The translations under genes and the position numbers were made by a program. The notes under the pieces are model-generated. The model saw only the letters and a program-made list of their open reading frames with translations, was not told the DNA's origin and did not search any database. A stretch of 64,000 nucleotides of DNA from Cranoglanis bouderius (lineage: Eukaryota > Chordata > Actinopteri > Siluriformes > Cranoglanididae), in contig CM042553.1 in NCBI GenBank assembly GCA_023630585.1, positions 17,314,020 through 17,378,019 of the forward strand. The letters are read 5' to 3'. Numbering within the stretch: the first letter of the stretch is position 1; each line of letters opens with the position of its first letter. This document shows positions 34,434 to 46,554 of the stretch, one piece after another.

Positions 34434-36222
34434 AGAACATGGGATCCTAAAACATCTTTGCTGATCATTTTCTTTCTGAACGAGATTCCTGCACATCTCA
34501 ATGTGTATTTTGCCACACCTCATTATGCACTACTGCTGTAACTTGTGTACTAAACATACAACCCCAATTCCAGAAAAGCTGGATCACAGATTGTTTTCTG
34601 TGATTTGTCAGGTCTCTTGAAACTTGAATTAACTGAGAAAAGTACAAAGAAAACATATTCAATGTTTTCACTGATCAACTTAATTGTATTTTGTAAATAT
34701 AAACAATGATGCCTTCAACACACTCAAAAAAGTTGGGACAGAGGCATGTTTACCACTGTGTTACATCACCCTTCCTTTTAATTACACTTTTTAATCATTT
34801 GGGAACTGAGGATACTAATTGTTGCAGTTGTGCAAGTGGAATTTTTGCCCATTCTTGCTTGATACAAGACTTCAGCTGCTCAACAGTCCTTGGTCGCCAT
34901 TGTCTGATTCTCCTCTTCATGATGTGCCATAGGAGACAGATTCGGACTGCTACCAGCCCAGTCAAGCACACGCACTCTGTGTCTATGAAGCCACGCTGTT
35001 GTAGCACGTGCAGAATGAGGCCTGGCATTTTCCTGCTGAAATAACCATGGACTTCCTGGGAAAAGATGTTGTCTTGATGGCAGCATATGTCTCTCTAAAA
35101 TCCCAATATATGTCTCCGCGTCAATGGTACCTTCACACATATGCAAGTCACCCATGCCGTGGGCACTGATGCACCCCCATACCATCACAGATGCTGGCAT
35201 TTGCACCTTTTGCTTATAACAGTCTGGTTCGTCTTTTTCATCTTCGACAAGGAGAACTCAACGTCCGTTTTTCCTGAAAACAAGCAGAAACGTGGACTCA
35301 TCTGACCACAGCACATGTTTCCACTGCCTTTCAGTCCATCTGAGATGAGCTCGGGCCCAGAGAACCTGGCGGCGTTTCTGCATAGAAGCCAAGATGTGTG
35401 GCTTCCTTCTTGTGTAATAAAGTTTCGGGTTGCATTTCTGGATGCAGCAGTGGACTGTGTTACGTGACAACGGTTTTCCGAAGCACTCCCAGGCCCATGT
35501 GGTTATATTTATCACAGTAGCATGACAATTTCTCAAGCAATGCCGCCTGAGGGCTTGAAGATCATGCACATTCAACAGTGGTTTCCGGCCTTACCCTTTA
35601 CGCAATGAGATTTCTCAGGATTCCCTGAAGCTTTTCACAATATTATGCACTGTAGATGGTGAAAGACCCAAATTCTTTGCAATCTTGCATTGAACAATGT
35701 TATTTTTGAACTGACTGACAATTCTCTCACGAAGTTTGGCACAAAGTGGTGAGCCACGACACATCCTTGCTTGCAAAGACTGAGCTTTTGGTGGATGCTC
35801 CTTTTATGCCCAATCCTGATACCCTCCCCTGTTACCAATTAACCCGATCCTCCAAAATGGTGTTACTTGAATATTCTATAAACTTTTCAGTCTTATTTTG
35901 CCTCTGTCCCAACTTTTTTTGAGTGTGTTGCAGGCATCAACTTCTAAATTTGTTTATATTTACAAAATACAATTAAGATGGTCAGTGAAAACATTGACTA
36001 TCTTTTCTTTATACTTTTTTCAGTTAATTAAAGTTTCAAGAGACCTGCCAAATCACAGAAAACAATCTGTGATCAAATTTTTCTGGAATTGGGGTTGTAT
36101 GTTTAGTACACAAGTTACAGCAGTAGTGCATAATGAGGTGTGGCAAAATACACACTGAGATGCGCAGGAATCTCGTTCAGAAAGAAAATGATCAGCAAAG
36201 ATGTTTTAGGTTCCCATGTTTT
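34434..36222 (-). mobile_element. Tc1/mariner-like element with inverted repeats of about 300 bp
   Basis: The left arm, about 34434-34746, and the right arm, about 35895-36222, are inverted copies with few differences, including CATACAACCCCAATTCCAGA, CACAGATTGTTTTCTGTGAT and CACTCAAAAAAGTTGGGACA. A partial direct copy of the outer arm precedes it at 34296-34375. The transposase lies between the arms on the minus strand. Confidence 0.85.
34795..35838 (-). pseudogene. transposase of the long-inverted-repeat element
   Basis: N-terminal part 35838-35635 and a middle part with MNVHDLQALRRHCLRNC, NPKLYYTRRKPHILASM and KHVLWSDEST (first catalytic Asp). A later frame has MPASVMVWGCISAHG and FQQENARPHSA, in which the usual second Asp is Glu. 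The last part, SSPNLSPM followed by a frameshift and MKRRIRQWRPRTVEQL, shows loss of the normal PDLxPIE context. At least three frames are needed, so it is inactive. Confidence 0.85.
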
Positions 36223-39200
36223 ACATTTAATTACTCAAAATGTGGGTCTTCCCCAAACTGTTGTCACAAAGTTGGAGGAGCACAATTATCTAGAATGTCT
36301 TTGGTGGCCTGAAAAAAGAGCTCTGAAAAAATAAATGCAGTTAACAGCAAACTTTATTTTTATGTTTCACATTACTAATTGCTAATGTTCACCCTGCATG
36401 TGACACAATAACATTATACACTCATTCATATTCAAATTAATTCAAACACTAACTTTTAATTCAAATCCAAAAGCATTTTGAAAATAAATTCTTAAAGGAT
36501 TTTGAACAGCTGGAAGGAGGTTATATATTTTTTTAACACTGCGAAAACAATCCTTTCAGGAAAACACTGGAATTTTCTTTTAATTGTAATCCTTTTGTTC
36601 CTTCCTCTGGGAATGCACCAGCTGTGGGGGGACCCCAAGTCTCCATAAGCCTGAGGTCTGGGGTGGGTTTACCACATCTACTCCACCCACCCCCACCCAC
36701 CTGGCCCACTTTCTTCTGCACATTAATCACACATGAACTCACCATCCTGAGTATCTCTCCATGCCAAGGGCAGACACACCACTGTGACTCACAGGAGCCT
36801 GAAGATAAGGAGGGTTATTTGTGCACTGGGGGGTCGGGAGGTGTGGTGGTGGTGGTTTTATTAGAGATAACACCCTTGGGCACATCTTCATGGTTGACTT
36901 GACTGATTATGATGATTGGTTTTGTTTGCAATTAAGAATAATCCTGGGTTTGTGATTAATTTGGGGTATTAAATGTCTGGAAAATACACCAGAAACCTAT
37001 TTCCATGCCATCTGCTCATGACCAAACACCATTTCACATTTTTGAAAAAAAAAAAAAAAAAAAGTCACTGGCCACGTATCACATAGTTTGAATTTTCACA
37101 TCCCAGCATTCCTATAGCACTGTATATTTGGTGACCTCTCAATGGTTATCCTTACACACCCAAATGTAAAAGTCGTATGACAGAGGAGAGCTGTCTAGTG
37201 GGTGGGAATTGTGTAGGACTAAATTATGGAGAAAACAGGACAAAAATGCTAATGTTATCTTGCTGGCAATTATTAGCAGCTAATAGCAGTTTCAGTAGAA
37301 CAGATGCACTTACCTTGCGGTTCATATTTTCAGTTTTGACTGGAAACTGTGATCATGCCAAATGCTGAGTTTGACCAAAAGTGTAACTGACATAAAATCT
37401 GTATTTTTTTATTTTTATTTTGACATTTTGAGATTTTTACTGAGATGGGTTCTGATTGTTTAAAACCTAAAAAAAATGTAACCTGGAACGTTAAAAAAAA
37501 AAAAAAACCTGTCAAAAAAATGTACATTTATAAAATACACCACAGAAAAAAAGAAGAAGATTTTTTTAAAATGCAGTGTAAGCCTCCGAGCTCCATATAT
37601 GGTTTATATGCACACACAAAATCAATTCAATTCAATTCAATAAGCTTTACTGGCATGGCCATATGCAGTATCGCCAAAGCATGTTAAAAAAAATGTTAAA
37701 AAATTGTTTGTTTGTTTTTTTAAATGGAAATTTCCAATTCATAGACATCATAGTTCAGATTATGTATCTACAGTGTGCCTCAACACCACTACCAATTACA
37801 TTTGAACTCCAAACTATCAATTTTTGAAATTGTCCCCTGGAGAGACGAAATGCAGGATGATGAATGATGCCTGAGCTTTTGTCTTCGTCTCTTTCCATTT
37901 GGTCTATAAATTAGTCTCAGTTGGACTCTGTGGTTGTGTCTTAGAAGCTGGTGGGTTTCCTCCATCCAAACTAAAGCATCTTTAAAGGAGGAACAAAAAA
38001 CATGTGGTCTCTCAGTTTAGTGGTACTTTTGTTATGACCTTTTTATTTCAAACCCTCTTTAATTAAGAACCGTTTTTTTTTCCAGCCACATTTCTCTCTC
38101 TCTTCACCCTCCATCTATTCATAACAGCAACCAATGGAAAAACATAACGTAAAACACATGGGGCTTTACACTACTTAAATTCCTGGCATATTATTCATTT
38201 ATTCATTTTAAAGCATATTATTCAATACCAGTGAAACTAATAGGAGTGAGTACAGTAACATTAGAGCTTAATGGGTTAAAGTTGACACAATTTTGGTCAC
38301 AATCTGTTCCTGTAATGACAGATGCAATGTAAATGTAAAAAAAATTAAAACCCAAGTGGGTGTATTTACATGCACCCCAATAATGGTCTGATTTTAGCAG
38401 TTAACAGATTATTAACATAGTCACATAAACAACATATGTAATGATGTCTCACACTGAATTAAAGCCGACAAAGCAGGATTTTAAGGAATGGGGGAAAGAA
38501 GCACAAAAGAGGTATGAAAAGTATGAAATCTGCAACATTTGTATTAAATTTGTATGTTTGTTTCAGTTCCTATTTTTGAAGTAACGTTTGAATAATAAAA
38601 AGTCTTTACATAAAGATGATTGATTGCAGTAAACGTACAAATCAGCAAGGATTTGATTGGATTTTGGAATGCAGTGGATACATAAAGAAAGATTGAATTG
38701 AAAAATATAAGATTGAAAAAAAAAATAGTTAAATAAAAAAATAGTAAAATTTATAATGAGTACCTAACAGTTTTTGAAATGTAAATGTTTCAATTTGCAG
38801 AATTTATAAATTCCCTAAAATAATTTTTAAATACAGAAAAAAAATGCAAATTAAAAAAAATAAAATAAAATTAATAAAATAAAAATCAACAACCAAAATT
38901 CCATTTTTGCACATGCAAGCTAAGTTAAGTAGACCAGGCATTAAGCCAATTAAGTGCATATAAATATGTTGGGCCAATTATTGTAATAAAAATGCAAATT
39001 TTTTGCAGCTTTCAGATGATATATTTTAGGTGCAGCACACCGAGAGATCCTCCTTTATCTACAGCCATGTTTGGAGGTCAAAGTCACAGAGATCATGGGT
39101 CACTGCTCCAGACCTCCATGTGAGACCCCAAGCAGCTGAACGATTTTTTTTTTTCTTTGAGGATTCAGGCTTTACCCCCTGCTAAGAGAGCGGTTTAACA

Positions 39201-39500
39201 GTGTGAAAGCACACAGAGTGAACAGAGCAGGAAGGCACATTGGGTAAAGGCTGAACTGTTTATTATTTAAAAAAAAAAAAGACCCCCTGGCTTCACTTAC
39301 TTGCCTGGGTCAAGAGTCTGAGCGAGGGAAAGGCAGAAAAGGGACACAGGAGGACACAGAGGGGACAACATGATGTCTGCCCTTTTCATGTCCTCGCTGT
39401 GACTGTTCCTGTGTTCATTCACATCCCTGGAAAGTACAAGCACAGAACAAAACATGATGTGACCAGTCTCACAATGTGTGGAGTAATTTCTTCTAATTCT
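36223..39500. other. intergenic DNA, no gene seen
   Basis: A short piece at 37620-37685 (AATTCAATTCAATTCAATAA, then GGCATGGCCATATGCAGTAT) resembles a widespread fish repeat end. The rest is AT-rich with A-runs (38860-38885) and shows no convincing exon. Confidence 0.5.
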
Positions 39501-39514
39501 AGGTTTGTACCTCA

Positions 39515-39624
<110 letters not shown>

Positions 39625-39839
39625 CCTCTTCCCAGCCTTTACTCCGCCATGCCATGTGTTTCCTGTCTGCGGCCCCCTCCAACACTCACATGACCTGAGT
39701 CCATTAAATTCAACTGTTACGGAAAAATGCAGCATTCAGCTGCCAAAAGGATTTACACAAAACTCACACGTTAATTATTCAGAGCTAAAATCAGAACCTT
39801 CTTCAGTTCAAAGCATTCAAATCATATGGGGGAAAAAGA

Positions 39840-40230
39840 ATCACATACATATATTTCACAGGTGATGATTGGAGTAATATGTGACTACATGTGAAATTTA
39901 GAATGTGAACATTGCTACATGTTTTGCCATGAATTCACATATATGTGAAACACTGACAGGTGAAAAAAATCACGTGAAAAGAAATGAATCGTGAAAAAAA
40001 GAATCATCTGTAAAAATATTACATATACAAATATCATCATAATCATCTGTAAAAACACAAAATCACAGTGAAAATAAAGAAATCATGTGTAAAAAAAAAT
40101 GACACATAGAAATAAATTAAACATGAGTAAAAATATCACATGAAAATAAATTAATAATGTGAAAAATCCACAAAAAATCATGTAAAATACATTTGAACAT
40201 TTGAAAAAAATGACAATGACATTTCAGAAA
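39840..40230. repeat. degenerate TGTGAAAA-type tandem region
   Basis: Many spaced occurrences of CATGTGAAA, ATCACATGAAAA, ATCATCTGTAAAAA and similar 16-25-bp units, strongly diverged. Confidence 0.55.
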
Positions 40231-40439
40231 TGAAATTTATGCAACTGGAAAAACCCTAACAAACAAACAAACAAACAAACAAAATCTTTTAAACATTATA
40301 TTTAAAAAAAACCCCAAAAAAACCCACCACTTTGTTTTCAGTTTCATTTTTCTGTCCAGTGCCTTGAATTTCAGTTTCAGTTTTTATTTCAGTGCATTCA
40401 GAGTTTTTATTCCCTGATAGTCTGTATGATGGTAATAAT

Positions 40440-40540
40440 CTTAGGAAAGTGACTCACTCACTTCTATACTGGGAATACTGGGTGTGATGCGGGAGCAAAC
40501 CATAGATGGGCTGCCAGTCCCTCACACAGGGCACCACACA

Positions 40541-40621
<81 letters not shown>

Positions 40622-40708
40622 ATTCATACTGGGAAATTTAGTGGAATCAGTCCACCTTCTGGCATGGTTTTGGCTGGTAGGAGGAAACTGGATGAACCTG
40701 GTGTAAAG

Positions 40709-40739
<31 letters not shown>

Positions 40740-40850
40740 CACACACATGGGGAGAACATGTGAAACTCCACACAGAGAGTAATCTGAGCTCAGAATTGAA
40801 CCCAGGACCCTGGAGCTTTGAGGTTTCCATTATGGAAAGTTTTGGTGTTG
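40440..40850 (+). repeat. interspersed fish repeat with (CA)n expansions
   Basis: Contains GATGGGCTGCCAGTCCCTCA, CACAGGGCACCACACACTCA, TAGGAGGAAACTGGATGAAC, GGGGAGAACATGTGAAACTC and TTGAACCCAGGACCCTGGAG in order, the layout of a common fish retroposed repeat that is also represented at 60636-60951. Two places have grown into (CA)n: 40538-40620 and 40710-40746. Confidence 0.75.
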
Positions 40851-41131
40851 AATTAATTTTGCTTGACATTTGATTTTGTTAATGATATGATGTTCATCCA
40901 ATTAAATTAGCAATACAGCTGTGTTATACTTGAACCTATTTCTTGATAAACATTAATAAAGAGTGTTAAAAGTGGTGTGTATGTGTAATGATATTAAAAA
41001 TCTGAAATACTGATGCAAATATAAAGTGTTTTAGAGTCTTTTATACACACAAAGTGCTTTTTATACACAAATCAGTTTATAGTTCTCGTTTGAAATTCAA
41101 GTGCAGATGCTCACCTGGTGGTCAAGAAGAA

Positions 41132-41134
<3 letters not shown>

Positions 41135-41195
<61 letters not shown>

Positions 41196-41309
41196 GGGGG
41201 GTTAGGAGGAGGAAAGCACTTCCTTAGACACAGGTTGTAAAAATCCTGCTAACATGGATTGTAAAGCATTCCTGAGCAACAGGATCTCGGGAAAGTTACA
41301 AGAAATGAG

Positions 41310-41378
<69 letters not shown>

Positions 41379-41431
41379 TTAATGTGCTCTTTAACAAGTC
41401 CACACAGGGCTTCATATAGAATAAATTCACA

Positions 41432-41520
<89 letters not shown>
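41135..41520. repeat. cluster of (GA)n, (CA)n and (TG)n(GA)n microsatellites
   Basis: (GA)n at 41135-41191, (CA)n at 41313-41372, (TG)n at 41434-41506 then (GA)n to 41520. The CA and TG blocks are complementary and about 60 bases apart, so one strand could fold into a long hairpin. Confidence 0.95.
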
Positions 41521-41521
<1 letters not shown>

Positions 41522-41639
41522 CTTGTGAAAGAATGCTGAAAGCACATCAGGAATGCTGCAATGGTTTAATATGTATAACAGCAAAATAAACATCCCCTGG
41601 AGGAGGAAGTGCTGAGGCCAGAACACAACCATTACTCTG

Positions 41640-41990
41640 CTCTCACTCTCCTCCTCTCTGCTCCTCTCTCCCCTCTCCTCCTTGCCTCTCCTCCTCTCTG
41701 CTCCTTTCTCCCCTCTCCTCCTTGCCTCTCCTCCTCTCTGCTCCTCTCTCCCCTCTCCTCCTTGCCTCTCCTCCTCTCTGCTCCTTTCTCCCCTCTCCTC
41801 CTTGCCTCTCCTCCTCTCTGCTCCTCTCTCCCCTCTCCTCCTTGCCTCTTCTCCTCTCCGCTCCTCCTCTCCTCTCCTCCTTGCCTCTCCTCCTCTCCGC
41901 TCCTCCTCTCCTCTCCTCCTTGCCTCTTCTCCTCTCCGCTCCTCCTCTCCTCTCTCTCCTCCCCTCCCCTCCACTCCTCTTTCTCGTGTC
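41640..41990. repeat. pyrimidine-rich minisatellite, 40-bp unit
   Basis: From 41651 the unit starting CTCCTCTCTGCTCCTCTCTC repeats every 40 bases (41651, 41691, 41731, 41771, 41811), then shorter variants of about 33 bases continue to about 41960. The plus strand is nearly all C and T with isolated G. Long frames across it on both strands are artefacts of the repeat. Confidence 0.95.
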
Positions 41991-43527
41991 CTCCTGTACA
42001 CTCCAATCACTGGATGTTTACAACTTCAAAATCTATAAAAATAAATAAATAAATAAATAGAAAAGACAGCTTATAATCGAGGCAAAGATATTTTCTGAGA
42101 GGTTACTTGTGTCCTTTCTCGGCTTCCTCACAGGGAGCCTTCTGGATCCTTTTTTATAGTCTTTTTTATATTGCCATCAATCTGAGTATACATTCTCCAC
42201 CTCTCCCAATAAATGATACAATAATAAGAATCACAAATACAAAATGATTCATGTAAATTAAACGGTAGCTCCGAATACATTCCTTGGATGAAAGCCAACA
42301 TTTGTACACATGCAACAATGTTTCAATAAATAACAATTCACCTTAAAGTGACGTTTCAGTGAGCAACAATGTCTCATTTAGTCAATACGTTTGTCTTTGT
42401 TTTCTTTCCTGTGTCCTTTCTCGGCTTCCTCAGAGGGAGGAGCCAAGAGGTTTTCACACTTCACTATAAACTGTGAAACTAGTGCAATATGTAGTGAATA
42501 GGTTTTGATTTTGGACATAAGAGAGGCGTCAGTTATACCTCAAGCGGCTGGCTGTAATGCACTCTCACAAATGCCCAGGTGGAGCGGTCACATGACCTTG
42601 CTTTCACTTGCTGTGTGAAATTCCTCTGCACCAATCAACACCAGCTGTGGATACATTTTGCCAAAAGGCATCGTTTTCCCAGAAGCACTTAACAAGCTTC
42701 CCAAGCCTTATGAGAATAACTAATAAAGGTCTCACTTAGAGCACATTAGCACATAATTATCCTGCAAATATGGCGTAAGAATGTCCAGTATGACCAACAG
42801 CTTAAGCTAAGGGATTAATATTGTCCACACTCTGAGTGAAACATGTTGGATGATTGCCACCATTAGGAAAATACACTACACTAAATACATTAGTTTACTA
42901 TGAGTGTACTGTGATACATTATGTTTTATGGTAACTATAGTAAAAAATAATAATAACAATAATAATACAACAACATATAACAATAACAGCAACAATAACA
43001 AATATAGTATAAAATATATAATGAAAGATGCCTTCATCAAAATAATGAAATTAAATGTTTCTACATTAAAAAAACTTATATACTTATATATACTTATTAT
43101 ACATTATATACTTATATTTGGTGTGACAAAAAAATAAAAATAAAAATAGTAGTCTCTGGTACAATTAGTGCAGTTTTATAACGCATTAGCTGGTAAGTTT
43201 TATTGAGCATCTTGCAGAACCAGACACAGTTCTTCTGGACACTTTGACTTTCGCACTCGCTTCTTATTTTTGCAGCAAAACCCAGCAGCCTTCATTGTGT
43301 TTTTGTCTGAAAAAGTGGTGTCTTATGTAATATGCTGCTTTCTTTAATAACATACAAACATTTTTCTGAAACATTTAATTTTGTGCTAGAAAAATAATGT
43401 TTGGGAATCTAAAATGTTTTTGTACTGACTTGATAATTTAGAAATCATAAAATAAAAAAATCTATAAAAGTTTGTACTAAAAAAAAAATAGGGTGCCCAC
43501 AGTACTGTATATATACATATATTCATA
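41991..43527. other. intergenic DNA, no gene seen
   Basis: A 23-bp block (GTGTCCTTTCTCGGCTTCCT and flanking bases) occurs twice, near 42110 and 42412. An AAT/AAC-rich low-complexity run lies at 42945-43020. No exon seen. Confidence 0.5.
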
Positions 43528-43530
43528 TAT

Positions 43531-43608
<78 letters not shown>
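43528..43608. repeat. (CA)n(TA)n microsatellite
   Basis: CA run to about 43555 then about 26 TA units. It abuts the left end of a Tc1-like element that evidently inserted into the TA tract. Confidence 0.95.
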
Positions 43609-43613
<5 letters not shown>

Positions 43614-43747
43614 TATCTCACAAAAGTGAGTACACCCCTCACATTTTTGTAAATATTTTATTATATCTTTTCATGGGACAACACTGACGAAATGACACTT
43701 TGCTTCAATGTAAAGTAGTGAGTGTACAGCTTGTATAACAGTGTAAA

Positions 43748-44666
43748 TGTTACGTTACCAGACGGAGGGAGGCAGGATGCATTCGCAGGGGAAATCGTCA
43801 GTTTATTAGGAACATTCGAAAATAAAGGAAGATTCAAAAGTAAAGGAACATATACCAAACAGGGGTGAAGGCAATGCACCGGCAGGGTCAAAAAAAAGGC
43901 AAACAGTCAAACAAAAATCCAATGAGTATTCAGGCATAAATCCACAAACAAACAAGGCAATAATCCATGAAATGACACGGCAGTAATCCCAAAATGGCAA
44001 GGCGATAATCCAAAAACTCACAAGGCAATAATCCACAAAATGACATGGCAGTAATCCCAAAATGGCAAGGCGATAATCCAAAAACTCACAAGGCAATAAT
44101 CCACAAAATGACATGGCAGTAATCCCAAAATGGCAAGGTCATAATCCAATAAATCACAAGGCAATAATCCAAAGTCCAGGGAACGCGTGATAAACAAAAA
44201 ACGTAGAGGAATGTACAATTCCTTTTCTCTACTTAGCAATATTCATTTGTATATATTTATAATCATCTTTAGTTATCTTTACTCATCTTTAATACTCCGC
44301 GAGGAAGCGGACACAAAAAGGGGTTTAAATAACAAGGGTAATCAAAAAACAAACGACATAAAACACAAAACACCTGAAACTCATTATCAAACAATAAACG
44401 GGAAACCAATGACTGAACAAGGGCGGATACAGGACATGAACCAAAATAAACGGACCAATGTGGAAGCGGGGGCAGAGACATGACGTAAACCAAAAACAAA
44501 CGAGCACATGGCAGAGTAAACAAAACGAGAGTCTATGAGTGCACAGTCCAGAGGGTTTTTGTGAATTACGCTCGCACTACTCTTCCTCGTAGCGTGAAGT
44601 GTGGAATACGGAAGTGCGCTACTCGTTAGCCTCTGCTAGCATCGTAGCGAGAGGGAGACTCTAACA
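43748..44666 (-). mobile_element. solo LTR of a retrotransposon, nested in the Tc1 element
   Basis: Bounded by TGTTACGTTACCAG at the left and TCTAACA at the right, i.e. TG...CA ends, and flanked by a perfect 5-bp duplication GTAAA (43743-43747 and 44667-44671). The uninterrupted sequence GTGTAAATTTGC can be read in the opposite terminal repeat at 45768-45780. In minus orientation it has a TATA-like TTATTTAAA (44324-44332) and an AATAAA signal (43802-43807) before the GGTAACGTAACA end. No internal retroviral genes remain. A 68-bp tandem repeat lies within it. Confidence 0.85.
43953..44166. repeat. 68-bp tandem repeat inside the solo LTR
   Basis: Units start CAAGGCAATA at 43953, 44021, 44089 and 44157 (three full copies plus part). 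Each contains three roughly 23-bp subunits (GGCAATAATCC, GGCAGTAATCC, GGCGATAATCC), so it is a higher-order repeat. Confidence 0.95.
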
Positions 44667-44908
44667 GTAAATTTGCTTTCCCCTCAAAAAAACTCAACAC
44701 ACAGCCATTAATGTCTAAACCGCTGGCAACAAAAGTGAGTACACCCCTAAGTGAAAATGTCCAAATTGGGCCCAATTAGCCATTTTCCCTCCCCGGTGTC
44801 ATGTGACTCGTTAGTGTTACAAGGTCTCAGGTGTGAATGGGGAGCAGGTGTGTTAAGTTTGGTGTTATCGCTCTCACACTCTCTCATACTGGTCACTGGA
44901 AGTTCAAC

Positions 44909-45666
44909 ATGGCACCTCATGGCAAAGAACTCTCTGAGGATCTGAAAAAAATAATTGTTGCTCTACATAAAGATGGTCTAGGCTATAAGAAGATTGCCAA
45001 CACCCTGAAATTTGCATCAAATTGGTCTGCATGGCTGTCGTCCCAGAAGGAAGCCTCTTCTAAAGATGATGCATAAGAAAGCCCGCAAACAGTTTGCTGA
45101 AGACAAGCAGACTAAGGACATGGATTACTGGAACCATGTCCTGTGGTCTGATGATTCCAAGATAAACTTATTTGGTTCAGATGGTGTCAAGCGTGTGTGG
45201 CGGCAACCAGGTGAGGAGTACAAAGACAAGTGTGTCTTGCCTACAGTCAAGCATGGTGGTGTGAGTGTCATGGTCTGGGGCTGCACGAGTGCTGCCGGCA
45301 CTGGGGAGCTAGTGCCAACATGTACTGTGACATACTGAAGCAGAGCATGATCCCCTCCCTTTGGAAACTGGGCCGCAGGGCAGTATTCCAACATGATAAC
45401 GACCCCAAACACACCTCCAAGATGACCACTGCCTTGCTAAAGAAGCTGAGGGTAAAGGTGATGGACTGGCCAAGCATGTCTCCAGACCTAAACAGTATTG
45501 AGCATCTGTGGGGGAGCGCAAGGTCTCTAACATCCACCAGCTCTGTGATGTCGTCATGGAGGAGTGGAAGAGGACTCCAGTGGCAACCTGTGAAGCTCTG
45601 GTGAACTCCATTCCCCACACGGTTAAGGCAGTGCTGGAAAATAACGGTGGCCACACAAAATATTGA
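44909..45666 (+). pseudogene. Tc1-like transposase with a deleted DNA-binding region
   Basis: Starts MAPHGKELSEDLKKIIVALH, with the first helix-turn-helix to IANTLKFA, where most of the DNA-binding domain is deleted. The catalytic domain follows: YWNHVLWSDDSKINLFGSDG (first Asp), FQHDNDPKHTSK (second Asp) and SPDLNSIEHLWG (Glu), with 34 residues in between. Frameshifts lie near 45070, 45305 and 45520. It ends GHTKY-like before TGA. Confidence 0.9.
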
Positions 45667-45908
45667 CACTTTGGGCCCAATTTGTACATTTTCACTTAGG
45701 GGTGTACTCACTTTTGTTGCCAGTGGTTTAGACATTAATGGCTGTGTGTTGAGTTATTTTGAGGGGACAGCAAATTTACACTGTTATACAAGCTGTACAC
45801 TCACTACTTTACATTGTAGCAAAGTGTCATTTCTTCAGTGTTGTCCCATGAAAAGATATAATAAAATATTTTCAAAAATGTGAGGGATGTACTCACTTTT
45901 GTGAGATA

Positions 45909-45911
<3 letters not shown>

Positions 45912-45987
<76 letters not shown>
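45912..45987. repeat. (TA)n microsatellite
   Basis: About 38 TA units directly after the right terminal repeat of the Tc1-like element. Confidence 0.95.
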
Positions 45988-45989
<2 letters not shown>

Positions 45990-46188
45990 AAAAAATACAA
46001 AAAAAACTGTACTGTGGAATATGCCATGTTAATGTGTAATTTTGTAAAAAATTATTGTAGCCAGTTTACAGCAATGTATTGAAATATTTATAAATGTATT
46101 ATAATATTATTAATAATAAATATTTATACTGTATTTTATTATTTTCTATAATTATTCTATTCTATATCTATAATATTTATAATATTTG

Positions 46189-46190
<2 letters not shown>

Positions 46191-46223
<33 letters not shown>

Positions 46224-46466
46224 GGACACACACACACACACACACACGCGGATGAGGAGGTGATTGTGATGTGTTTATCATGACTCAACTTTTTCATTCA
46301 CTAGTGTTAATATTAAATAAATTCCTCAGTCATGTGTCACTCTGTGGGTATTAACATGATGACGGTCACTATGCTGCTCTCTGTGGTTTCACACAAATCC
46401 CTCAGCGTCCCGCCTGTTTATAGAGAGGCTTTGCAGATTTATGAACAATAGATGACTTTGTACCAT

Positions 46467-46549
<83 letters not shown>
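46191..46549. repeat. (GACA)n and two (CA)n tracts
   Basis: (GACA)n at 46191-46222 followed by (CA)n to 46248, and a separate (CA)n of about 41 units at 46468-46549. Confidence 0.95.

Positions 46550-46554
<5 letters not shown>

Larger units (their letters stand above)
43611..45911 (+). mobile_element. Tc1-like transposon carrying a nested solo LTR
   Basis: Terminal repeats CAGTATCTCACAAAAGTGAG at the left, and its reverse complement (few mismatches) ending in GATACTG at 45911, both run into TA microsatellites (43556-43608 and 45912-45987). Inner inverted blocks CTGGCAACAAAAGTGAGTAC (44729-44748) and the matching GTACTCACTTTTGTTGCCAG (45704-45723) extend the repeat. The transposase follows at 44909. 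A 919-bp solo LTR sits within the left repeat. Confidence 0.93.

Noticed and set aside
40484..40873. Thr/His-rich frames
   Set aside because: (CA)n translations within an interspersed repeat.
41609..42052. Long overlapping frames on both strands (Leu/Ser-rich and Arg/Glu-rich)
   Set aside because: They are translations of the 40-bp pyrimidine-rich minisatellite and adjoining microsatellites, not genes.
43806..44239. Repetitive minus-strand frames rich in Leu, Pro, Cys and Trp
   Set aside because: Translation of the 68-bp tandem repeat inside the solo LTR; no start, splice or family support.
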